From Pelodera strongyloides (taxonomy: Eukaryota; Nematoda; Chromadorea; Rhabditida; Rhabditidae): DNA of 64,000 nt. The stretch is from contig JAANDG010000032.1 in assembly GCA_036852015.1 (NCBI GenBank), positions 1 through 64,000 of the forward strand, given 5' to 3'. Position 1 is the first letter of the stretch. Each line of letters opens with the position of its first letter. Below are positions 55,201-64,000 of this stretch, one piece after another. The position numbers and the translations under genes were made by a program. The notes beneath the pieces were generated by a model. That model was not told the origin of the DNA. It saw only the letters and a program-made list of their open reading frames with translations, and made no database searches.

Positions 55201-56650
55201 TCCTTTCAAAAACCGGCTATTATGTCGCTTTAAACAATGCCATACATCGGTTGTTGATGTGAAGAGTCAGAAGAGTGTGAAATATCCTGCAAGTTATTCG
55301 ATCTTGACATTCTGTGAAATGTTACGACAAGAGGCGAATACCAAGACGCAGAAATTATACCTAAATTTTACTTATTTTCTGATAAGCTCAATACAATGTT
55401 CCCTCACTATGTTTCCTTATAATGGGGTTTCCATGTATGCCAAAAACAACTGAGCGTTCCCTTCCAAGTATACAAAAATTTATCGTATTTTCCCTGAATT
55501 GAATATTTGACATGAGAAATTAATACATGGGTCTCACGAAGTCGTAAAATACGGTAAATTTGTCCGGATACTTGGAAACCCCATTACATTTATTCCAGTT
55601 CACGTTTTTACGACAAAACTTTTTTACTTTTTATATGAAAAAAAAAACAGTTTTATTTGAAATTTTCGAAATATCAATAACGTCTGGAGAATGTATACGA
55701 TATTTTGTCTGAATCAAATTGTGTGTTGCATGGGAAAAGTGTTTATCTGTTTTATCTGTTTGGAAAAGTATCTGTTATTTATGTTAGCTCTCACAATAAG
55801 GAAGTTACATTAGTTTCTATACCGCATTGTTGTTTGACAATGAGTTTTATCCTAGAGCATAAATAAATATAAAATACTTTATTGTATTATAAATAAAAAT
55901 ATAAAAATATAAGATACTGTCTAATTAAAAAACGTGGAGTACGTATAGTTAGCTTGAAAAAAATATGCATTTTGATGTTTTTTGCAGTCCCTTCACTTAC
56001 GGTGTTTTCTTACGGTGTTGGTGAACAAAATTTCAAGTAAATTACTTGACCTTTTATTTTTTGCCATAAGAAAGTGCCCTTGAAAAATAGTAATGTGGTA
56101 TTAAATTTCATTTAGTACTTGATGAACTCGAATATAGATATTATTAACAATTTGTGTAATTTGAAAAAAAAAAACGGAAATTGCGATCGTTTCCTGAGCA
56201 AAGAACTTTTTGTGAACTAGATACAAAAGCCTTATTACGCATTTGAAACTTTGTCATTTCTCTTTGTATATAACCATCCATGCGGAATTTTTGTAGCAAA
56301 AGTATAAATACATATTATTTTATTATTTAGCCATAACCATAATAACTTTTTATTGATTGTTTACCAGAAAACTGCATTTTTTCTGGTCTAAGTTAACCTG
56401 ACGTACCCAATTTCTATATATGTATGTTCAGAAGTTCATACTTCCAGCTTTTAATTTGTAGATCATTAGCCTTTATTCCATTCTACATTCTTTTCATAAG
56501 TTGTTTTCCTTTGGGCAGACTATTTTAAAACTGCTTTTCAATTGTAGATCATTTCATTTTTCCGTGTGTAGATCATTTTGATCTTTCGCTCACCTCAGAA
56601 GTGCGTATAGTTTTAGGCAATTATTTTGTGTTTTGACATTTGTAATATGG
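52286..56650. other. Long intergenic region, no supported gene
   Basis: Very AT-rich. It holds (GA)n at 54183-54275, a CT-rich tract at 54690-54965, MITE remnants, and no frame with domain or splice coherence. The 143-residue frame at 54535 is mostly translation of the CT tract. Confidence 0.5.
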
Positions 56651-56656
56651 TAAACA

Positions 56657-56765
56657 TTTTGTATTAAGTTAGATATTAAATTGAATTTTGCAAATTTTGT
56701 ATTAAGTTAGATATTAAATTGAATTTTGCAAATTTTGTATTAAGTTAGATATTAAATTAAATTTC
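56657..56765. repeat. 38-bp tandem repeat, ~2.8 copies
   Basis: Unit begins TTTTGTATTAAGTTAGATAT at 56657, 56695 and 56733. Just upstream of the first CLC exon. Confidence 0.9.
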
Positions 56766-56804
56766 ATTGAAGAGTTTAATAGTTAGATAATTTCAGTCAA
56801 TTGG

Positions 56805-57515
56805 ATGAGCAGTACCCGTGACTCAGTAAGGCCTCTCCTTAGTGAAAAGAAAAGCGATTCTGTCGATAATACCGATTGTGGAAACGGAAAACAATATGCA
56901 AATACGGTAAATCAATGCATATTATCGCGTTGTAGTTAGATAGTTTCAGTCAATTGGATGAGCAGTACCCGTGATTCATGGAGGTACTGCGGAGACGCGC
57001 GGGGTCTTAGGGTTGTTTTACGTTCTTTATTGTATTGATTGTCAACCAATAAACCGTTATTATCGTTTTAGGTGTGCACCTTCATAAGCATATTGGCACC
57101 AAAATCCTGATAAAAAAACTTGAACATACATTACAGAATGCGCATAAGAACACGACGGGGAGAGTTTGGAGTTGGAGGTACTGCGGAGACATCTCTCCGT
57201 AAAGTGGGCAAATAAAATATTTTAACTCTTAGCAGTCCCTCTTGCAGCCAATCCCGGCGAAGTGCTCCAAGGAGCCCACTGGTACTAAATTCGCTACGAG
57301 ATCATACAGTAACCCGGCCACGCCCTCTGGCAGCAAAGTGACGTCACCAGAAAATCGAAAGATCTTCGAATTGGAAGATGACTTGGACGAGTCTTCTAGC
57401 TCAGCGGCGACGAAGAAGATTAGTGGGAATTGTGGAGGTGAGGTTTGAAGTTTGGAGTCTGTAGTCTGTAGATGGTGGGTGTGTGTGCATGTGTGTGTGT
57501 GTGTGTGTTGTGTGT

Positions 57516-57558
<43 letters not shown>

Positions 57559-58312
57559 TGTGTGTGTGTGTGAGTGTGTCAATGTAAGCCTCACCACATC
57601 AAAAGTCCTCATGATGATTCTTAAAGGAGGAGGCGCACGAGATCTAAGTGTACCATTTCTTTATTATTATCGATAGATGACGGCATTTGCTTCCAATAAA
57701 CATGCCTTACGAAGCAAAAACTTTTAATTAGATGGAATAAATAAGTATAATGCTCAGGATTTTATCTAAATTATTGACCGTAGCCTTTGTGTCCCGAGGG
57801 TATCTGGCTCTTATTGTATGTGTCCCGTGGGTATCTAGCTATAGTTGCACCCTTATTTCCTTATTTTGAGTCTCCCAGATACCCTCGGGACACACTCAAT
57901 TACAAAGGCTACGGTCAAGAATTTAGATAAAATTTTGAGCATTATTCTGATTTATTCCTTCTAATTAAAAGCTTTTGCTTCGTAAGGCATCTTTCTTGGA
58001 AGCAAATGCCGTCATCTATCGATAAGAAGGAATAAATCGTACTCTTAGATCTCGTGCACCTCCTCCTTTAACCATCGTTTCTTTCAGATATCAGCACGGA
58101 TACGCTGGAGAATATGGGGATGTATTTCCATAGAAGGCGATTTCGTAAGTGATAATATTCAAATAATCTTTTGGGAATTTATTTATTTCAAACAATTTTA
58201 ATTTAATTGCGCTTTCTGATTTTTTCTTGAGCCTGACCATAGGTGAACCAACATGTAGAATGTGCCAGACAATTTTGTATGTAAACGCATGGTCGAGGAA
58301 AGATAATGTGCG

Positions 58313-58346
<34 letters not shown>

Positions 58347-61300
58347 CAGTATTGTAATCTAGTTTTATCCAATTAGAACACATAACGAGTTTTCAGCGAG
58401 TATCGAAAGTTCCCACCGAAGTGGGCATCCTCTAATTAAGAAAATACGTAAGTAGTGGTGTGATTGCAAACTGTTGTTTTGTTCTTGTAACAATGTGGAT
58501 TTTGCATTTTTATATAAAAGCATGCTTCGGTAATATTTTTAGAGAGAGAGGGAGAGAGAGACTGCGAGAGAGACTGAAAGAGTGACTGAGAGAGAGACTG
58601 AGAGAAAGAGACTGAGAGAGTGACTGAGAGAGAGAGTTCTCTAACATTTGTACATTCATTGAACTCACACTATTTTGTTATGAGGAGCTCCCCCTGCTGC
58701 AATGTCCCGCTTGGGATACCTAGGGGATTAACAATCGAAAAATTTCATATCTTCAGGCAGAACATGGAAATTATTACGATTATTAGTAGAAGATTGGCTT
58801 TTCCTCGCACTTTTGGGCGTTTTGATGGCTTTATGTTCTTTAGCGATGGATGTTACTATAGAAAAATTGCAAACGTGTAAGTTTCTTTTAATGTTCAACA
58901 GCATGCAATACGACACAGTGTTGTCGTGAAAACATTTTGTTACAAAAATCAGGGCATTGAACTGACTTTTTTAACATTTTATAATATCAATTCTCATTTC
59001 TTCTTTTCTAATTACATGCTAATTGTATTCCATTACAGTACACGTAATGGCCTACGAATGGGCCAAAGAATTAGAATCTGATGAGCATATGGCCTTCACA
59101 TATACTGTATGGATGTCTTATGCGGTGATATTAACCCTTGCCAGCGCACTTTTCGCACACTATGTGGCGCCGCAGGCAATTGGTAAGCTTCTTATTTATT
59201 TCAAGCAATTAACACTAACATTTCCAATTCAAGAAATTTCCATGCGTATGGAAATTCTTGGCATCTTTTCTTGGCGTCTTTGTGATTTAGGAATTAATAA
59301 TGAGTAGTCGTGAAAATCGCGGATTTTCAGAAGACGTGGTACTGAAAAAGTACCATAAGCTAGCATCTCGTTTCGAAGGATGTTGTCTTTTTTTATTCTT
59401 ATTCTCTATTTCAGGATCTGGAATTCCAGAAATGAAAACCATATTGCGCGGTGTAATACTCAAGGAATATTTAAGCGGTTGGTGGTCATAAACGTCACCA
59501 TTTTGTTTTTCAAAACATACAACAGCTAAGGATCTAACAAATGTAATGTTTGGGTGCCAGACTTTGCTAATCGATTTTAAAAACGCCACTTTTCCAGTGC
59601 GAACATTGATCTCAAAGATGGTTGGCCTTACATTATCGCTTGGGAGCGGACTGCCGATAGGGAAAGAGGTATGGTCTTCAGATTCATTTCTTATAGCAAC
59701 TTCAACTACAGACCTACAGAAAAACCTTTTCTTTACACTTTCATCTTTATTTTATTTGACGGTAAAAGATTCGGTGAGCTCTAATGGTAAGAACAGGAGT
59801 CGAGTTTTGCATCCGAGAATCGGAAGTGTCCTAGGAATAGAGAGGGTGAGGAAAGGAAAAAGATGGAGAGAGAAGAGGATGATCGAGAAAAATAAAAAGA
59901 ATAAAGAGAAAGAAGGCAAGATTGCTAGAGAGTAGAAGAGGTATATGAGAGAGACAGATGGATGGGTGAGAGGTGGGAGGTAGAGAGAAGAAGGACAAAA
60001 GAGAGAGATTTAGAGGGAAAAGGGAATCTGAGACTGTAAAATTTGCATGACAACCAGCTTCCTTTCAAGGGTCCCTTCGTGCACGTGGCCTCCGTTGTGG
60101 CCAATCAACTGTCCAAATTCGTTGGAAATGTGAATAACGCTTTCTCAAACGAGTCCAGAAGTCATGAAATGCTGGCTGCTGGATGTGCAGTCGGCGTAGC
60201 GTGCACTTTTTCGGCACCAATTGGAGGTGACCTTTATTTTTGTATCACTGACCCCGAGAAACCCTATGCTGATTTTTATTTGTAAGGAATGGTTATGATT
60301 ATTGAATGTTATTGGGCTTATATTATTTAGTACCAGAGTAATGCGTGAGTATATAGAATTATGGATATCGAATAGCCAATAAGCTTTATATCCAGTAAGT
60401 TACAATAAACTTCCCAATTTAGGTGTGCTATTCTCTATCGAAGTCACTTCAGTTTATTTTGCTGTGCGCAACTACTGGCGCGGATTTTTTGCTGCTCTAG
60501 TCGCTGCGACTACGTTTCGAGTTAGTCGGGTGTTGCTGACGGCGAGTGAAGGTGAATTTTATCGCACCATTTCATGGGAAACGGTTTATTTCTGGTGAAA
60601 AAAAAGAGATAATAATAATAATGAAGAAGCAGTGGGAAATGTTCTTTTTACAACTGTTTCTGTGTTGTTAACTCATAGCTCATAGGGTTCAGTCAGTGAT
60701 TCACTCAAAAGACCATAGTGATGTGGCAAAGAAACACCTACAGTATCTAAAAAAAAATCATGTCAGGACCAACACCGTAAAATACCTACAGTAATTAAAG
60801 AAAAATTCTTGTCAGGACCAAAACCGTAAAATACCTACAGTATCTAAAGAAAAATTCTTGTCAGGACAAAAACAGTAATCTCGGAAATCTCTTTAGAAGG
60901 TCTAACCACAGGCGTTCTGCCTCCGACGTCACACAGAGGTTGTTACTGTAACGCTATCGTGTCGTGATTGTAGTTTGTACTTCGGTTGCTGTTTGTGGTG
61001 TATAAGTATTGATACTCAATTGATAGCATCTGCTAACCTAACCAAATGAGTATGTGTTACCTGCAACAATGCATGCTGGCGTAAAATAACTGATGTTTTT
61101 TCTTACAGTGCTATGACGCACCATTTATAACCACTTCGTTTATTACAGTATTCCGCCAAACTTCATTGATTACAGTAACCAGTTAGTTGATTTATTATTT
61201 ATTATTTATTGATTTAATAAGTTCAGTGACCGTGGTCGCCTTCTATCAGACGCGATTCCCAAAAGAAGCATTCTTTCCCGAAGAATTACCCGTTTTCGCG

Positions 61301-63978
61301 ATAATCGGGTCAGTGGCTTTTTGGAATTTTTTAGAGAAAATATTCTCCATCATTTTGATACCTTGAGAATTTTATTTACTAAGAACATATATAGGGCATG
61401 GTAATCTTATTATATAAAAGAGTAACTGAAGTGTGCACTAGCACTCACGTTGCGGAAGTATAATATACCAGACGGCTATCGCCGCCTGAGGCGACTTTCA
61501 AAGGTTGAAATGCAGGAACAGTGAGCACACTGTTGTGAAATGTTTACAACGTATCTTGCTTGAAAAAAAAATATGATTCGATTTGGCTTGCTGAATACTG
61601 GGCTCCGGCTCTCATTTTATAGCTTTCAGATATTCTAATTTTCGTTTCGTTCACACAAACAAAAAAGTAAACTCTTCTCCTTTATATAATAAGATAATTT
61701 GAATAAATTGTTCTGCTTCTGATGTAAAAGAGTGCCGCAGCTCAAATTAGAATATTCTCATGTAAAAGAACGATGTATTTCTTCATTCGTAAAGATTTTC
61801 ATCTACGTTACAGACGTTTCATAAGTATGGAAAGAGGCCTCAGGCGGTGTAGCCGTCTGGTATGATAATATTGATCTTCAACTGTTGTTTCAAATGCTTT
61901 TTGAATTAATTTCATGTAAACTTTAACTTTCAGATTAATATGTGGTCTTTCGGGTGCTGTGTTTATCAAATTCCATCGTGAACTCGTTCTATTTCTACGT
62001 AAAAATCAATTGATGATTCAACTTATTCAGAAAAAGTGAGTTCGTATTGAAGTCCCCGTCCATATATAACAGGCTAAAATAAAAGGCGCCATATACAAGA
62101 AAATATTAGTTTATTGGTACACCGTACACCGAGTCGAAAATTTCACATTGACAAGATTGACACGGGCTTGCCATATTCCGGGCGAATTACAAAGAACAGT
62201 TATTAACCAAAATAGACGCAAATAATATCTTAGTTGGGTCGCCTATCCAGCCGTTGTTGCATTTTTGGTGTCTACCATCACGTACCCAAAAGGCTTCGGA
62301 CAGTTTCTGAGTGGAGAGGTCAGTTCTGATTAAGTTTTCAATTGTGTACAGTAATTCACTTCGAATTTCCCTGTTCTCCCATCCTACTCGGGACAATAGT
62401 AGAGAGATTTCCAGCGAAAAGGGTGCGGGGGGGGATGCAGTCAATAACATCGTTTGACTACTTCGACATATTACAGCGAAATACCTGCCGGTTTTTGAAA
62501 CGCATCGTGGACAACTGAATTCTTACATATTTATGCTAATTTGCTCGAATTTAGCTCGATTTTTTATTCTACTTCATGTTCATTTGCATAAGCTACATAC
62601 GAATGCAGGTGTACTCGATGACGTCACCAACCACATCTTTGCCTACTTATTCTAGTTACTATAGAACTTGAATTCCAGCACAAATTCTCCCAAACGCTGA
62701 AAATGTTTCTCTCCAACTGTACTTGGACTGCCGACTTGTCTCATCACAATGCTTGTCCAAGGGACTTTTTAGACGAGTGGACAGGAAGTGGCGAGAATAA
62801 TATACTCATCGCACTTACGCTCTTCACACTTACGTTTGTAGGTTTATTTGGGGTAGTGGTTTTCACTTGAGAAGAACCAAGCAGAGATGGTATCCTACCC
62901 TGATATTTGATCGGTGATATTGTCGTGTTATGGTGCTAGAACTGAAAGTAGCTTCACGAAAAAAAACTAGGCTAGCAAGACTGCCTCGTACCTAGTTCCT
63001 ACATTTTTGAATCATTTGGGCCTCTGGCCAGTATGCATACCGCTGCTGACCAGTAAATACAACACATTTAACCGAAAATTGCACTCACATTCAATTTCAA
63101 ATAGGTATACTTTGTCCAATAATGTAATACTATTATTATATTCAGTTTGTTCTGGCGGTTGTCTCATCCACAATGCCGATTCCTGCAGGAATATTCATGC
63201 CGGTTTTCATTATCGGAGCATCTTTCGGAAGACTCGTTGGAGAACTGATGGCGACTTTGTGAGTTAATTCATGGACTTACAAGATTTATACTTATTGTAT
63301 ATTAGTGGGATATTTATTAGTTAGACTCCGAGTATGGTTGAAAAAAATTGTCGCTAGAGGATACTATAGTATTGAATGTTATCGAACATATATCGACTTA
63401 TTTAAACCACCTTTGTTCGATGCCCCAGCATTTCCGCTTACCTTTACACATGTACCTTATATCCCTTATTACCGTTTTTCTGTCTTAACTGTATTTATTG
63501 TCTTAATTATGTATGTTTGTGCGCACCTTTGTGGTGTAATAAATTATTGTTATTAATATATTTCCTTCAGGTACCCGAACGGCATCCGAGATGGAGAGCA
63601 ACTTGAAATATATCCTGGGATTTATGCGGTTGTCGGTGAGCATATCGGGATATTATATTGTATTTTATATTTTGTTCTTCACATTGTTCCTTGTTACCAT
63701 ACCATACCATACGCTGCTCACTATCATCTTGCAATTTTGGTGCCGTCTGGTGCAGTGCTTATAACAAAATTTCTAGAACTTGGCAATGAGATCTTTAACA
63801 TGTATTAAATCTATAAGCGTTACTCGATTAATATTTAGGTGCTGCCGCGTTCTGTGGTGCCGTAACGCACACAGTCTCCGTCGCAGTGATTGTATTTGAA
63901 TTGACAGGGCAGCTAATGCATATTCTACCAGTGATGATAGCCGTTGTCATTGCAAATGCGGCGTGCAGTTATTTACAA
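56805..63978 (+). CDS. CLC-type voltage-gated chloride channel (CLC-1/2 class), N-terminal and membrane part
   Basis: Seventeen exons join with no frame break: 56805-56906, 57233-57437, 58088-58144, 58397-58447, 58757-58876, 59039-59182, 59415-59477, 59598-59668, 60070-60226, 60423-60551, 61227-61308, 61934-62035, 62234-62318, 62679-62837, 63146-63258, 63571-63635, 63839-63978; that is 615 codons. Key CLC motifs are present: helix B ([20 protein letters not shown]), GSGIPE (~227-232), GKEGP across the exon 8/9 junction with the gating Glu (~271), GIFMP (~524-528) and the terminal [15 protein letters not shown]. The N-terminus is polar, with an LL pair in RPLLSEKK that could be a sorting signal. 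CLC-2-like channels are dimeric plasma-membrane chloride channels; nematodes have several. The cytoplasmic CBS domains are beyond the window. The second exon could also start at the TTGCAG acceptor (57248). Confidence 0.9.
56933..56976 (+). repeat. Duplicate of the CLC start region (possible alternative first exon)
   Basis: TAGTTTCAGTCAATTGGATG and AGCAGTACCCGTGA repeat 56780-56818 almost exactly. ATG at 56958 opens MSSTRDSWR and is soon followed by a GTACTG donor-like site. It could be an alternative 5' exon or a dead duplicate. Confidence 0.6.
57477..57580. repeat. (GT)n microsatellite
   Basis: About 100 bp of GT dinucleotides with few interruptions, in CLC intron 2. Confidence 0.95.
57621..58071. 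mobile_element. TTAA-flanked palindrome P5 (451 bp)
   Basis: TTAA at both ends; AGGAGGAGGCGCACGAGATC at the left, GATCTCGTGCACCTCCTCCT at the right. Highly similar to P4 along its length, including the TACCCTCGGGACACA centre. In CLC intron 2, ending 16 bp before the exon 3 acceptor. Confidence 0.9.
60736..60881. repeat. ~48-bp tandem repeat, three copies
   Basis: Unit begins ACCTACAGTATCTAAAG and contains TTCTTGTCAGGACCAAAACC; starts at 60736, 60784 and 60833. In a CLC intron. Confidence 0.85.
61405..61861 (+). mobile_element. Helitron-like element with a second copy nested inside
   Basis: The outer copy starts TCTTATTATATAAAAGAG at 61405 and ends with the hairpin GGCGGTGTAGCCGTCTGGT at 61861. 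The inner copy is inverted: on the - strand it starts TCTTATTATATAAAGGAGAA at 61694 and ends GCGGCGATAGCCGTCTGGT at 61467. Ends match the element in member F; interiors differ. In a CLC intron. Confidence 0.5.
62470..62622. mobile_element. Partial TTAAAGCGAAATAC-type MITE (copy e)
   Basis: Left arm CAGCGAAATACCTGCCGG and centre CATTTGCATAAGCTACATAC are clear; the right arm stops after TGTACTCGATG. Confidence 0.7.
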
Positions 63979-64000
63979 GTGGGTCCAATTTTTCTCGCCT

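Overview
This is a eukaryotic, AT-rich window that I read as a nematode genome, most likely chromadorean; I do not assign a species. The reasons are split genes with GT-AG introns, a seven-transmembrane chemoreceptor ending in the Pro-Tyr-Arg motif of the nematode Srh/Str superfamily, and a CLC channel of animal type. Introns are long (often 300-1400 bp) and full of short mobile elements, so few single open frames are real. Gene models below were built by hand from splice sites and reading phase.

Layout. 1-11 kb: the 3' end of a Gln/Pro-rich NPF protein on the + strand, then simple repeats and large inverted repeats, framed by two copies of a ~630-bp direct repeat. 11.4-46.7 kb: a dispersed cluster of a secreted, Cys-rich, five-exon gene family that I do not recognise. 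It has four apparently intact members (24.2-26.6 kb +; 27.2-29.9 kb -; 31.6-33.4 kb -; 44.1-46.7 kb +), two damaged members (11.4-13.3 kb -, with a frameshift; 14.2-15.2 kb +, truncated) and one orphan remnant (21.7-22.6 kb +). The exon plan is almost fixed at 102 / ~190 / ~250 / 62 / ~120 nt, and the six genes plus the remnant share an upstream sequence module, which suggests co-regulation.

Lying within this span are an LRAT-like (NlpC/P60 superfamily) gene at 19.1-20.2 kb, an unrecognised multi-exon gene just upstream of it (16.05-18.7 kb), BTB exons (41.3-42.3 kb) and BACK exons (36.1-36.4 kb) on the - strand, and a coherent unassigned exon chain at 37.5-38.7 kb. 48.3-51.5 kb: a complete Srh-like chemoreceptor. 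56.8 kb to the end: 17 exons of a CLC-type chloride channel (615 codons in continuous frame), whose C-terminal part lies beyond the window.

Mobile DNA is the second theme. There are many palindromic elements that begin and end with TTAA, a tRNA-derived SINE family sharing one 3' tail, Helitron-like elements with one nested in another, several long foldback repeats and GC-rich islands in AT-rich surroundings. The cluster appears to have evolved by duplication, inversion and loss among these repeats.
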